64,000 bases of DNA from Acidaminobacter sp. JC074 (GTDB lineage Bacteria; Bacillota; Clostridia; Peptostreptococcales; Acidaminobacteraceae). Numbering within the stretch: position 1 is the stretch's first letter; each line of letters starts with the position of its first letter. The stretch is from assembly GCF_022496765.1 (NCBI RefSeq), contig NZ_VANV01000024.1:1-64000 (forward strand). The letters run 5' to 3'. The notes beneath the pieces are model-generated. The model was not told where the DNA came from, ran no database searches, and worked only from the letters and a program-made list of their open reading frames with translations. Positions 15,689-24,708 of the stretch are shown here, piece by piece. Position numbers and translations under genes: made by a program.

Positions 15689-17380
15689 TTATAATTGTTC
15701 TGGTGCTTGGATTGTAATCAAGTGAAGTGCATTCTTGATTGTAATCTTTACAGCTTTTACAAGTGCTAATCTAGCAGCTTGAACATCTTCTGACTGATCA
15801 GAAATTCTGTTAGCATTGTAGAAAGTATTAAATGCTTGAGCAAGACTTGTTACGTAACGTGTTACAATCGAAGGCTCATATTTTCTAGCAGCATCTACAA
15901 CTATCTCTTCAAACTTAGATAAGTGACGGATAACTTCCATAGAAGCATCATCATTTAAGATTGAATAATCTACAGAAACATCTGTTACATCAATGTTTCT
16001 TAGTAGGCTACAAGCACGTGCATGAGCATACTGTACGTATGGTCCAGACTCACCTTCTGCTGAAAGCATCTTTTCCCATGAGAATACATAGTCTTTGATT
16101 CTGTTATGGAATAACTCTTGGAACACAACAGCGCCGATACCAACTTGCTTAGCAACTTCTTCTTTGTTCTCAAGGCCAGGATTCTTTTCTTCAATAACTT
16201 CTAAGATACTGTCTTTAGCCTTTAGAAGTACATCTTCTAACTTAACAACACGGCCTTTACGCGTTGACATCTTACCATCTTCCATTGATACGATACCAAA
16301 CATAACATGTTCACAATCATCCGCCCAGTCATAGCCCATCAGCTTGACAATTTGCATCCACTGCTTAAAGTGTAACTGCTGAGGCGCACCAACAACATAG
16401 ATGTTCTTATAGAAGTCATATGTCTTTTTACGGTATACAGCTGCAGCGATATCACGTGTTACATATAAACTTGAACCATCTCTCTTTGTAATCAAAGATG
16501 GCGGCATACCATACTCTTCTAAGTCTACAATCTCAGCGCCATCATCCTTTTTAACAATCTTCTTCTCACGAAGTTCTTCTAAGATTGCTGGCATCTTGTC
16601 TGAGTAGAAAGACTCACCTGCAAATGAATCAAACTCACAATCCAGTAGATCGTATACTCTGTTAAACTCTACCATAGAGAAGTCTTTCATCCACTGCCAT
16701 AACTCAGTCGCTTCTGGGTCACCATTTTCTAGTTTTGTAAACCATTCACGTGCTTCATCATCTAATGAAGGATCATTTTCTGCTTCATCATGAAACTTAA
16801 CGTATAGCTTTACAAGCTCATCAACTGGGTTCTTCTCAACAATCGCCTTATCGCCCCACTTCTTGTAAGCCACAATCATTTTACCAAACTGTGTACCATA
16901 GTCACCTAAGTGGTTGATTCTTACCACATCGTAGTTAAGTGCATCGTAGATTCTCGCAAGCGAGTTACCAATCATTGCTGATCTGATATGACCGATATGC
17001 ATGATCTTGGCAATGTTAACAGATGAATACTCAACAATCACCTTCTTATTATCACCTAAGTTTTGTTTACCGTAGTCATCACCTAAAACAATAACTTTTT
17101 CTACAACTTGCTTGGCATAAGCCGACTTGTTGATTGTAAAGTTGATGTAAGCTGCTACTGACTCAATTTTTTCAAAAGCATCACTTTCCAGTTTTTCTGC
17201 AATTTCTGCAGCAATCATATTCGGTGCTTTTCTAAAGACTTTTGCAAGTTTAAAACATGGGAATGCATAATCACCCATACTTGCATTTTTCGGTACTTCA
17301 ATTGCCTCTAGTATCTCTTCACTTGTCAAATCTTCAATTTGAGATGATAACAAAGATACAACTTCTTGTTTAAAATCCAT
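15689..17380 (-). CDS. argS: Arginyl-tRNA synthetase
   Basis: It charges tRNA-Arg with arginine. The 563-aa class I synthetase has the N-terminal additional domain (residues 1-85), the HIGH motif in KIMHIGHIRSA, a KMSTRKG version of the KMSKS loop, and the C-terminal anticodon-binding DALR domain. An ATG six codons upstream lacks a ribosome site; the chosen ATG has GGAGG 7 nt before it, so the start is 17380. A T-box leader with terminator lies immediately upstream, so expression rises when tRNA-Arg is uncharged. Confidence 0.97.
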   Translation of the reverse strand: MDFKQEVVSLLSSQIEDLTSEEILEAIEVPKNASMGDYAFPCFKLAKVFRKAPNMIAAEIAEKLESDAFEKIESVAAYINFTINKSAYAKQVVEKVIVLGDDYGKQNLGDNKKVIVEYSSVNIAKIMHIGHIRSAMIGNSLARIYDALNYDVVRINHLGDYGTQFGKMIVAYKKWGDKAIVEKNPVDELVKLYVKFHDEAENDPSLDDEAREWFTKLENGDPEATELWQWMKDFSMVEFNRVYDLLDCEFDSFAGESFYSDKMPAILEELREKKIVKKDDGAEIVDLEEYGMPPSLITKRDGSSLYVTRDIAAAVYRKKTYDFYKNIYVVGAPQQLHFKQWMQIVKLMGYDWADDCEHVMFGIVSMEDGKMSTRKGRVVKLEDVLLKAKDSILEVIEEKNPGLENKEEVAKQVGIGAVVFQELFHNRIKDYVFSWEKMLSAEGESGPYVQYAHARACSLLRNIDVTDVSVDYSILNDDASMEVIRHLSKFEEIVVDAARKYEPSIVTRYVTSLAQAFNTFYNANRISDQSEDVQAARLALVKAVKITIKNALHLITIQAPEQL

Positions 17381-17404
17381 ATTTACCTCCAAAAACATAA
17401 AAAA

Positions 17405-17427
17405 CGCCTCTTAATCCATAAGAGACG
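17405..17427 (-). terminator. T-box-controlled terminator upstream of argS
   Basis: A 9-bp stem CGTCTCTTA/TAAGAGGCG with one G-U pair and a 5-nt loop is followed by T6, just before the argS ribosome site. It is the OFF structure of the T-box. Confidence 0.88.
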
Positions 17428-17628
17428 AAATAATCCGCGGTGCCACTCTAATTAGTACAAAGTACTCACTTGAATCCTGATAATGGTGGATGACCATCCG
17501 GTTTACTCATTTCAACCAGAACCTCCTAGTTACGTTTCACGGTTCTTCTAACGTTTGGCTTCCACCCTCCCAAACTCTCTATAGTCTCAGAATTCGCTAC
17601 TTTTCTAATCATTGGCTTCAATTTAATT
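17405..17628 (-). promoter_or_regulatory. T-box riboswitch (tRNA-Arg sensing) of argS
   Basis: On the minus strand the leader carries the T-box sequence GAGTGGCACCGCGG (17435-17448), a Stem I with AGTAGC and GGGAGGGTGGAAGCC features, and a terminator, CGTCTCTTA/TAAGAGGCG (17405-17427), followed by T6. In the presumed specifier loop a CGT triplet (17532-17534) within AAACGTAAC would read as an Arg codon, fitting the downstream argS. Uncharged tRNA should stabilise the antiterminator. Confidence 0.92.
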
Positions 17629-17634
17629 TATCAC

Positions 17635-17663
17635 ATCATATCATATTAGTTTTTCAAAATCAA
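17635..17663 (-). promoter_or_regulatory. argS T-box leader promoter
   Basis: On the minus strand TTGATT (17658-17663) and TATGAT (17635-17640) are 17 bp apart, placing the transcript start near 17628, just ahead of T-box Stem I. Confidence 0.75.
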
Positions 17664-17741
17664 CTTTTTTGACTTAAAAAAGTCTAAAAGCCCTATACAT
17701 AGACCAAATAACCTTTTAAACTAGTAAAAAAAGGAGGCACC

Positions 17742-18635
17742 ATGTCAGAAAACATCAACGATTATGTCATCATAGACCAAGAACCACCCAGTCTTATAGA
17801 TAAATTAAAAAGCATTCCCATGACCTATTATATTGCAGGTGCAAATATCTTTGTCTTTATCATGATTCATCTAACCAATTTTTTTATTGGAGACAATTGG
17901 CTATTGATGCAACTTTGGAAATCAACTCCAGATATCGCCCTCAATGGTCAATCCTATAGACTCTTAACCGCTGTCTTTACCCATAATGAGCTTATGCATA
18001 TATTGGGTAATTGTATGGGACTCATCATCCTTGGTAGGCCTATCGAGCAGATATTTGGCAAATGGAAACTATTGATTATTTTCTTGGTATCAGGTTTATT
18101 CGGTTCACTGGCAAGTTTCATCTTTAGTCCAGCTTATGCAATTGGTGCTTCAGGTGGTGTATTCGGCTTATTTGGCGTCCACTTTTACTTGCTGATGATC
18201 AACAAGAAAGTCTATTTAAAGGTGTTTGGTAATGAAATCTTTAAGCTTTTACTTCTAAATGTCTTAATTGGTTTTACCGTATCCGGTATCGACTACTACG
18301 GCCACTTCGGTGGTATCTTTGGTGGCTTTTTAGCCACATTGGCATTGGGCTTAAATCATAAGATAAAGTTTAACAAACGATTTTTCGCAGTTTCTATAGC
18401 AATGCTAGTGATTTTCTTCGGAAGTTTCTCTTATGTAAAAAGCAATTATGTCAACTTTATAAACGACTTTGAAACTAATATGAATCAGTTCAATACCGCT
18501 GCTAATGCTAACGACCTCCATGCCTTAAAAGAGGCTCGTGACAATTACAAGCAAAGTATTCCTCATTTACCGCCAATCCCTAATACAGATTATGTATTGG
18601 AGCAATTAGACCAAATCATAAAAAAAGCTGAGTAA
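17742..18635 (+). CDS. Rhomboid family intramembrane serine protease
   Basis: It cleaves transmembrane substrates within the membrane. The 297-aa protein has about six to seven hydrophobic segments after a short cytoplasmic N-terminus. The catalytic Ser lies in GASGGVFG (S137) and the His in YYGHFGG (H188); the oxyanion-side HxxxN motif is H86-ILG-N90. A C-terminal soluble tail (residues about 235-297) is predicted helical. AAGGAGG precedes the ATG. It is monocistronic and ends in a bidirectional terminator. The substrate is unknown. Confidence 0.93.
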   Translation: MSENINDYVIIDQEPPSLIDKLKSIPMTYYIAGANIFVFIMIHLTNFFIGDNWLLMQLWKSTPDIALNGQSYRLLTAVFTHNELMHILGNCMGLIILGRPIEQIFGKWKLLIIFLVSGLFGSLASFIFSPAYAIGASGGVFGLFGVHFYLLMINKKVYLKVFGNEIFKLLLLNVLIGFTVSGIDYYGHFGGIFGGFLATLALGLNHKIKFNKRFFAVSIAMLVIFFGSFSYVKSNYVNFINDFETNMNQFNTAANANDLHALKEARDNYKQSIPHLPPIPNTDYVLEQLDQIIKKAE

Positions 18636-18646
18636 TCAGCTTTTTT
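18621..18646 (+). terminator. Bidirectional terminator (rhomboid / HAD phosphatase)
   Basis: AAAAAAGCTGA-GTAA-TCAGCTTTTTT lies between the convergent genes and overlaps both stop codons. A and T runs on both sides let it work in either direction. Confidence 0.88.
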
Positions 18647-19442
18647 CCATTTCTATAATCTTATTGATGACACTGGTCTGGTCATGACTACCAATGACCT
18701 GGTCTGCAAGTTCTTTTAGTTCATCTACTGCATTTTCTACAGCTATACCTATATCTGCATACTTAAACATTTCTATATCATTGGTGTTATCACCAAATAC
18801 AACGATTCGGTCCACATGAACATAGTCTCTCAGGTGGTCAATCCCCCTTGCTTTGGTCGCCTCACTCGAATGTACACTCAGCCAGTAATAAGGTTTGTAG
18901 TACATATCTTCCCAGGCATCGACAATAATATCGTCATAAACACTCAGTCTCTTTTCTAAATTCAATATATGAGTCTTGTCACCTATGACAGTATAAGACA
19001 TAACATCATAATTAAGTGGCAAATCCTTAAGAAGATCAATTTCAATCCCATGACTGTTCTCTCTATCTTTTACAAATACCTTTGCACCTTCAGATAAGTT
19101 ACCCATATGATAAAGATAAGCCTGGCCTTCTTTATGAAGAGATACCAAAGCGCCCTCCTCTTTTAGAATATCAAATATTGAATCATTCATAATGGGATAT
19201 ATCTTTATGTGTTTACCTGACGCAAAATCTGATAAAAAAGCTCCGTTAAAAGATATGATGGGCAAGGTAAGCTTTAAGCCATCTAAAATCATTCTAATAG
19301 ATTCTACACTTCTGGCTGAGGCAACTGTAAAATGAGTGCCCGAATCTATAAGTTCATTTAACTTTGCCTTGTCTTGATCTGATAACTTGCCATCTTTATC
19401 TAAAAGTGTACCATCTAAATCACTTACATATAACGTTCTCAA
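18636..19442 (-). CDS. HAD superfamily Cof-type sugar-phosphate phosphatase
   Basis: The 268-aa Mg-dependent phosphatase has motif I VSDLDGTLLD (nucleophile Asp), motif II TVASARS, a C2B-type cap in the middle, and motifs III/IV near the C-terminus (KARGIDHL, then VVFGDNTNDIEMFKYA). This is the Cof/YidA type, acting on sugar phosphates or flavin precursors. The start is chosen as TTG at 19442 because GGAGGT sits 5 nt before it; the ATG four codons upstream overlaps that ribosome site, and the longer reading frame up to 19676 runs antisense through the decayed VOC gene. Substrate unknown. Confidence 0.87.
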   Translation of the reverse strand: MRTLYVSDLDGTLLDKDGKLSDQDKAKLNELIDSGTHFTVASARSVESIRMILDGLKLTLPIISFNGAFLSDFASGKHIKIYPIMNDSIFDILKEEGALVSLHKEGQAYLYHMGNLSEGAKVFVKDRENSHGIEIDLLKDLPLNYDVMSYTVIGDKTHILNLEKRLSVYDDIIVDAWEDMYYKPYYWLSVHSSEATKARGIDHLRDYVHVDRIVVFGDNTNDIEMFKYADIGIAVENAVDELKELADQVIGSHDQTSVINKIIEMEKS

Positions 19443-19502
19443 TTTGACCTCCATTTTGTAGGTTTTTAACGAAAAACTTAACATTGTATAAAATAAAGCC
19501 AC

Positions 19503-19799
19503 TTGATGTTTAAAGCCACAAACATCGGGCATAAATTCACCGAGGATGGTGAGATGATGAGAGATATCGTGTTTTACAGAAAAATTTTTGGTAATGAGTT
19601 CAAGTTCCCGCTTGTAGAAGATACCAAAGATGTTGTGCGGATAATTGATGTTGAGCACATTATTGACTACGAGCAAAAAATTCTTAATTCTGGCGGTAAC
19701 TTAACAGTACCGACAGTCCAGCTAAAGGATAGTCAAAGAATTGCCTACTTTAGCGATCCTGACGGATGTATCTTTGCATTGCTTGAAAACGACCATTAA
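19503..19799 (+). pseudogene. Shortened VOC/glyoxalase-like gene (probable remnant)
   Basis: The 98-residue frame shows the two ends of a vicinal-oxygen-chelate domain, DIVFYRKIFGNEFKF near the N-terminus and a block with GGNLTVP and SDPDGCIFALLEND at the C-terminus. The central 30-40 residues, carrying strands and metal ligands, seem to be missing compared with the usual about 120 aa. No clear ribosome site precedes the first ATG. It could be an internally deleted remnant or a minimal VOC protein. It overlaps only a spurious upstream extension of the HAD gene. Confidence 0.45.
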
Positions 19800-19808
19800 G
19801 TGTCGTTT

Positions 19809-19846
19809 TTTTGATTGGTATGAAAACTTGTTTTCATAAGTAGCCA
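19809..19846 (-). repeat. Intergenic hairpin repeat, copy 2
   Basis: On the minus strand TACTTATGAAAAC-AA-GTTTTCATACCAA shares the perfect 9-bp palindromic arms and flanks of the copy at 47857-47886. It lies between convergent 3' ends. Confidence 0.55.
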
Positions 19847-19885
19847 GCCACTTTATGTCAGAGTTTTCATTCCTGATTTAAGAAA

Positions 19886-19907
19886 AAACAACTCCTAGAA
19901 GTTGTTT
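19886..19907 (-). terminator. Terminator of glsA
   Basis: The 8-bp stem AAACAACT/AGTTGTTT with a 6-nt loop overlaps the glsA stop codon and is followed by T-rich sequence on the minus strand. Confidence 0.82.
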
Positions 19908-20823
19908 AATAAATACTCATATCAAATTCTCTTGATAAATCCTCTAAAACTTTAACACCACCAATAGAGTTACCTTTTCTATCTAATGACGGGCCAAATA
20001 CACCTATACCGTATCTTTTTGGAACAGTACAAATAATACCTCCGCCAACACCACTTTTGGCTGGTATACCTACCTTTACAGCAAACTCACCTGATTCATC
20101 ATACATACCACAAGTTGCCATTATTGAGGAAACGATTTTAGCTTCTCGTTTTGGTACAATCTGTTCTTCTCTTATAGGATCATAACCACCATGAGACAGT
20201 ACAAGACCAATCCTTGCTAAATCCTTAGCTGTTGCCTTAATGGCACACTGCATAAAGTAAAGGTCAAGAATATCTTCTACATTGCCTTCAATGTTGCCAA
20301 TTGATTTTAAGAAATAAAGCATAGAACGGTTTCTATCACCCGTTACCTTTTCAGATAAAAAGATACTGTTGTCAACGCTGATGTTATCATTGTCGGCAAG
20401 TCTTCTAACAAACTCCAAGATACGCTCAATTTTCTCAATATTGTCTTTGCCCTTTATTAATGAAACAATAGAAATAGCACCTGCATTGATAAAAGGATTC
20501 AAAGGCTTTTGCTTGTCAAAAGTTTCTAAACGGATAATAGAATTAAAAGGGTCACCTGTTGGTTCCATACCCACTTTTGAAAAGACTTCTTCTTCACCGG
20601 AGTCAATTAAAGCCAAGAGTAAAACAAGTGGTTTTGAAACACTTTGAATGGTAAACTTGATCTGGCTTTCTCCAGCTTCATAATACTTTCCATCAGAATC
20701 ATATACTGCAATACCTAAGTGATTAAGATTGGCATTCCCTAATGCTGGTATATAATCTGCTACTTGCCCCTGGTTTGTCAGAGGTCTGTGTTCTTCAATA
20801 ATTTTCTTTAACATGTCTTTCAT
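19906..20823 (-). CDS. glsA: Glutaminase
   Basis: It hydrolyses glutamine to glutamate and ammonia. The 305-aa protein is the serine-dependent, beta-lactamase-fold type (GlsA/YbgJ/YlaM family): catalytic S61-V-S-K64 in TIQSVSKPL, the NPFINAGAI block, and the C-terminal PAKSGVGGGI motif. It is full length. It is monocistronic with its own terminator. A role in amino acid catabolism or acid resistance is known for the family; here amino acid fermentation fits the rest of the window. Confidence 0.97.
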   Translation of the reverse strand: MKDMLKKIIEEHRPLTNQGQVADYIPALGNANLNHLGIAVYDSDGKYYEAGESQIKFTIQSVSKPLVLLLALIDSGEEEVFSKVGMEPTGDPFNSIIRLETFDKQKPLNPFINAGAISIVSLIKGKDNIEKIERILEFVRRLADNDNISVDNSIFLSEKVTGDRNRSMLYFLKSIGNIEGNVEDILDLYFMQCAIKATAKDLARIGLVLSHGGYDPIREEQIVPKREAKIVSSIMATCGMYDESGEFAVKVGIPAKSGVGGGIICTVPKRYGIGVFGPSLDRKGNSIGGVKVLEDLSREFDMSIY

Positions 20824-20880
20824 CTAAGTCACCTCTATTTTATACTTGCGACCTCAGTTTAAATAAAAGAAACCCATCTG

Positions 20881-22191
20881 TCAACAGGTTTCATAAGTAT
20901 TCAGTGATTCTAGTGAATATTCTATTTTTCTTTTGCCACTATACTTGGCTTTATAAAGCAAGCAGTCGGCATCGTAGATCATCTGTTTTGCATTATCCTT
21001 TAAAGAAGCAACCCCTCCGCTAAGACTGGTTTTAACGTGGTCATCAAAGATTAGTTCCATCACATTTTCTTGTATTCTTTCAGCAATTTTGACACCCTCT
21101 TCTTGAGTCGTATCAGGTAAAATAATCAAGAATTCTTCACCACCATAACGGCCAACCAAATCATGTTCTCTTACAGAGTCTAGTAATACTCCAGAAACTC
21201 TTCTTAGAACCTCATCACCAAATTGATGACCATATTTGTCATTAATAAGCTTAAAGTCATCAATGTCTAACATAATAACAGATATAGGCCTACTATGACG
21301 TTTGGCCTGCATGACCATTTTTCCAAGCAGCTCTTGTATATGCCTGTGGTTATAAAGACCGGTTAGACCATCTTTGCTGGCTAGCTCTTGCAGGATCTTG
21401 GTCTTCATCACATTTTCTCTTTTTAAGATCAGGTTCTTACCAAAATTATAAAGCTTGGCCATAAAAACAGGCGCAATAACAGGTTTTGTTAAATAATCAT
21501 TGGCCCCTATGGCCAGAACCTTGGCAATGGTTGTGTGTTTTTCTATGGATGAGATCCCTACAATAACAGCATGTTCATGTCTTTTTCTTATTTCATACAT
21601 AACAATTTCACCATCAATGTCAGGTAAAATTAAATCAATCAAATAAATATCGTAAATTACTGAGCTATCTAAGAGGTCTTTTGGATGACTGAATGTGTCT
21701 ACATTATAAACACCGTTTCTATCTAGTATATCTTTTAGGATTTTCAAATGAAGCCTATCATCATCTAATATGGCAATGGACAACTCTTTAAAACTTCTCT
21801 TATAGGTTTCTTCTTTGTCCATACGGTTTAGAAGGTCCATAAAATAATGCATGTCGTGATTGTCAAAGAAATTGGTGATGCCAAGATTAAAGTAGTCATA
21901 CCTCTCGTCTAAAGACTCCGAATGAGTCATCAAGACTTTAGGTAAATTGGTCATCTCCATATAATGAATATCCTTAAGGATATCAGAAATCAAGTCATAA
22001 CCTAATAGAGCATCAAATATGATCAAATGCTGAACGTCTGTGTTTAATGATTTTTTTATCAAGTCCTTTGATGTCGCTAGTGTGATGTTCAGATTTTTTT
22101 CTTCAGCAACTTGAATCAACTGGTCAAAGGCATCATAATCCCTTCCGACCAACAAAATATTTCTAATATTTGAAAATCCATTTTTACTCAT
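20881..22191 (-). CDS. Diguanylate cyclase with tandem receiver domains
   Basis: It makes c-di-GMP. The 436-aa protein has a degenerate receiver-like N-terminal domain (about residues 5-115, phospho-site region IIFDALLG), a complete second receiver (LSIAILDDDRLHL, phospho-acceptor Asp in YLIDLILPDIDG, and Lys in LTKPV), then a GGDEF domain with the active GRYGGEEF signature. An RxxD inhibitory site (REHD) lies 5 residues before GGEEF, so product inhibition is expected. The ATG at 22191 has GAGGGAG upstream and is preferred over a TTG seven codons earlier. No kinase is adjacent. The counterpart HD-GYP-type protein is at 31144. Confidence 0.92.
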   Translation of the reverse strand: MSKNGFSNIRNILLVGRDYDAFDQLIQVAEEKNLNITLATSKDLIKKSLNTDVQHLIIFDALLGYDLISDILKDIHYMEMTNLPKVLMTHSESLDERYDYFNLGITNFFDNHDMHYFMDLLNRMDKEETYKRSFKELSIAILDDDRLHLKILKDILDRNGVYNVDTFSHPKDLLDSSVIYDIYLIDLILPDIDGEIVMYEIRKRHEHAVIVGISSIEKHTTIAKVLAIGANDYLTKPVIAPVFMAKLYNFGKNLILKRENVMKTKILQELASKDGLTGLYNHRHIQELLGKMVMQAKRHSRPISVIMLDIDDFKLINDKYGHQFGDEVLRRVSGVLLDSVREHDLVGRYGGEEFLIILPDTTQEEGVKIAERIQENVMELIFDDHVKTSLSGGVASLKDNAKQMIYDADCLLYKAKYSGKRKIEYSLESLNTYETC

Positions 22192-22358
22192 AAGACACTC
22201 CCTCGAAGTCAATTATATAATAAAACTGAGTAAAATCGATAATTTTATTCAATATTTGAGAATTTCATAATTTCTTAGCAATCTTTTGTCAAAAAATACT
22301 AGCGCTTTGATACGTGTTATGATAAAATTTTGGTATTGTATAGAGGAGCTGATAGATT

Positions 22359-22829
22359 ATGAAAAAAATCTTATTAACACAAGAAGCACTTGAGAAACTT
22401 AATCATGAGTTAGAAGAGCTGATTGTAAGACGTTCAGAGATAGCTGAGGAAATCAAAAAAGCGAGAAGTTTTGGTGATTTATCTGAGAACGCAGAGTACC
22501 ATGCTGCTAGAGAAGCACAATCTCTAAACGAAACAGAAATTTTGAAAGTAAAAGGATTATTAGAAAACTACGAGTTAGTTGATACAGATGCTGTTGCTGA
22601 AGATGTCATTTCATTAAACTGCGAAGTTGAGTTTAAGTTCGATGGCGACGATGAAGTAGAAAAAGTAAGTGTCGTAACACGTGTTGATGCTGATCCTATG
22701 AACAATTTAATCTCAAATGAATCACCAATTGGTGAAGCATTAATCGGCCATAGAGCTGGAGATGTTGTAGATTGTCAAACACCAAATGGTGTAACAAAAC
22801 TTGAAATTATGAGTGTTAAGCATTTCTAG
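22359..22829 (+). CDS. greA: Transcription elongation factor GreA
   Basis: It rescues backtracked RNA polymerase by stimulating transcript cleavage. The 156-aa protein has the N-terminal coiled coil with the acidic tip (ARSFGDLSENAEYHAAREAQ; the D and E at the tip are essential in the family) and the C-terminal FKBP-like domain (SPIGEALIGHRAGDVV). Size is standard. GAGGAGC precedes the ATG. It is monocistronic, ending in a bidirectional terminator. Confidence 0.97.
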   Translation: MKKILLTQEALEKLNHELEELIVRRSEIAEEIKKARSFGDLSENAEYHAAREAQSLNETEILKVKGLLENYELVDTDAVAEDVISLNCEVEFKFDGDDEVEKVSVVTRVDADPMNNLISNESPIGEALIGHRAGDVVDCQTPNGVTKLEIMSVKHF

Positions 22830-22857
22830 AAAAGCTGTTCAAATGAACAGCTTTTTT
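22830..22857 (+). terminator. Bidirectional terminator (greA / thi operon)
   Basis: AAAAGCTGTTC-AAAT-GAACAGCTTTTTT lies between the convergent greA and thiE-like genes. A and T runs flank the stem on both sides. Confidence 0.9.
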
Positions 22858-23389
22858 AATACCCACTTATTTTGTAATTTCTAATGAGTTCAAAGGTATT
22901 GTCAGTTTCTAACCATTCTGACATGACACCGATATGGTCAATACCATCCAAAAGCTTAAGCTTATCTAGGGTAACGCCACCTAAGGCAATCATGCCTTCT
23001 TTCTTAAAAAACAGACCCTTTTCTTTTACACCTGGCTTGCACTTAGAAGGAAATATAGGACTGTAAAAAAAGAGTCCACCATTTATTTTCTTGTATTCTT
23101 CTTCCCCATGTATAGAAACAGTGAAAGAGTCATTCTTGTAATCATAAAAGCGGTTGTGCTTTTTTAGTTTAAGCTCATCGGCTATATGGTCCCTGTGGCA
23201 TATAACCAAGTCTGTTTCAGTCCCTGTCATCATCTGAAGGGCTGACAAGGCAAAGTCTTTATAAGCCTTGTCAGACAGATCATTTTCTCTTAATAGAATG
23301 TAGTCGGCACCAGCAAGTGAAGCTTCTCTTATCTTGAGGAGTAATGCATTGTCTCCACAGGCCAGTCGATTTGTAAACAGAAAAATCAT
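22856..23389 (-). CDS. ThiE/TenI-like protein, degenerate
   Basis: By position (last gene of thiSGHC) and fold it belongs to the ThiE/TenI TIM-barrel family: LFTNRL at the start, ADYILLRENDLS, SIHGEEEY, FYSPIFPSKCKPG and the phosphate-binding IALGGVT. At 177 aa it is shorter than ThiE (about 210). Asn replaces Lys in the QLRxK motif, and the GVHLGQ segment is contracted, so the pyrophosphate/HMP-binding surface is altered. It may be TenI-like (thiazole tautomerase) rather than thiamine phosphate synthase. It overlaps thiC by 4 nt (ATGA). Confidence 0.75.
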   Translation of the reverse strand: MIFLFTNRLACGDNALLLKIREASLAGADYILLRENDLSDKAYKDFALSALQMMTGTETDLVICHRDHIADELKLKKHNRFYDYKNDSFTVSIHGEEEYKKINGGLFFYSPIFPSKCKPGVKEKGLFFKKEGMIALGGVTLDKLKLLDGIDHIGVMSEWLETDNTFELIRNYKISGY

Positions 23390-24702
23390 GCATCGTCTCT
23401 AAGAATGTTGACATCTTTTCCTGCAAGTACACGATTCATATTTCTCATAGAACACATCTTACCACACATGGTACATGTATCATCATGTTCAGGCTTTGAT
23501 TCATGTCTGTATCTACTTGCTTTTATAGGATCCATAGCAAGTTCAAACATACCTTCCCAGTCCAGATTTTGTCTTGCCTGACTCATCTTATTGTCCCAGT
23601 CTCTAGCACCGTGAACACCTTTGGCAATATCTGCAGCATGGGCAGCAATTCTTGTTGCCACAATACCTTCTTTCATATCTTCCATAGTCGGTAATCTTAA
23701 GTGTTCTGCTGGCGTTACATAACATAAGAAGTCCGCACCAGATGATGCTGCAATGGCACCGCCGATAGCACTTGTAATATGGTCATAACCAGGGGCTACA
23801 TCTGTTACGATTGGTCCTAAGACATAAAAAGGTGCCCCATGACAAAGTTTCTTTTCTAAAAGCATATTGGCTGCAATTTCATTAAGAGCCATATGGCCAG
23901 GACCTTCAATAATCACCTGTACATTCTTTTCCCAGGCTCTTAGAGTCAACTCACCCAGTGTCATCAACTCTTTGATCTGAGAAGCATCTGTCGAATCATG
24001 GATAGAACCTGGTCTCATGGCATCACCAAGTGATAAGGTAATATCATATTTTTGACAGATATCTAAAAGCTCATCATAATACTCATAAAAAGGATTTTCT
24101 TGGTCATTGAGCTTCATCCAAGCATACATAAGAGAACCACCTCTAGATACGATATGGTTCAGTCTAGGGTTTCTTTCAAACACCTTAGCTGCTTCTAGGT
24201 TCATACCAGCATGAATGGTCACAAAGTCGACACCATCGCGGCCATGCTTATCAACAACATCTAAAAATTCTTTTGCCTTAATATCCTTGAGTTCTTTGTT
24301 GTAAAATCCTAAGGCATCGTATACTGGCACAGTACCAATCATTGCAGAAGAGGTCTTAACAAGCGACTGTCTAAAGGCTTCTGTTTTTCCGAAAGAAGAT
24401 AAATCCATAATAGCTTCAGCCTTCATTTCAATGGCCATTCTTACCTTTTCCATTTCAGGTTCAATGTCTGGACAATCTTTTGAAATCCCTAAGTTTACAT
24501 TGATTTTCGTTCTTAAACCTTGACCTACACCCTCTGGATTTAAGTTTGTATGAAATTTATTGGCTGGAATAACAATTTGACCTTTTGCCATTTTCTCCAT
24601 TAAAAGCTCTATTGATATATGTTCTTTTTTTGCAACAACTTCCATTTCTTTCGTAACAATGCCTTTTTTAGCGGCATCCATTTGTGTTGTATAGTTCATC
24701 AT
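23386..24702 (-). CDS. thiC: Phosphomethylpyrimidine synthase
   Basis: It converts aminoimidazole ribotide to HMP phosphate using a SAM-dependent [4Fe-4S] radical. The 438-aa protein has the family blocks FVTIHAGM, SRGGSL, GDAMRPG and EGPGHM, and the C-terminal cluster motif CTMCGKMC (CX2CX3C), the arrangement typical of clostridial ThiC. It is the short form without the N-terminal extension of proteobacteria. It lies 6 nt after thiH and overlaps the thiE-like gene by 4 nt. Confidence 0.97.
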   Translation of the reverse strand: MMNYTTQMDAAKKGIVTKEMEVVAKKEHISIELLMEKMAKGQIVIPANKFHTNLNPEGVGQGLRTKINVNLGISKDCPDIEPEMEKVRMAIEMKAEAIMDLSSFGKTEAFRQSLVKTSSAMIGTVPVYDALGFYNKELKDIKAKEFLDVVDKHGRDGVDFVTIHAGMNLEAAKVFERNPRLNHIVSRGGSLMYAWMKLNDQENPFYEYYDELLDICQKYDITLSLGDAMRPGSIHDSTDASQIKELMTLGELTLRAWEKNVQVIIEGPGHMALNEIAANMLLEKKLCHGAPFYVLGPIVTDVAPGYDHITSAIGGAIAASSGADFLCYVTPAEHLRLPTMEDMKEGIVATRIAAHAADIAKGVHGARDWDNKMSQARQNLDWEGMFELAMDPIKASRYRHESKPEHDDTCTMCGKMCSMRNMNRVLAGKDVNILRDDA

Positions 24703-24708
24703 TTTCTC

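Noticed and set aside
17401..17640. tRNA-like or rRNA fragment upstream of argS
   Set aside because: The CCGCGG and hairpins belong to the T-box leader, and no cloverleaf can be drawn.
19443..19676. 78-residue N-terminal extension of the HAD phosphatase frame
   Set aside because: It runs antisense to the VOC remnant, has no HAD similarity, and a TTG with GGAGGT lies at 19442.
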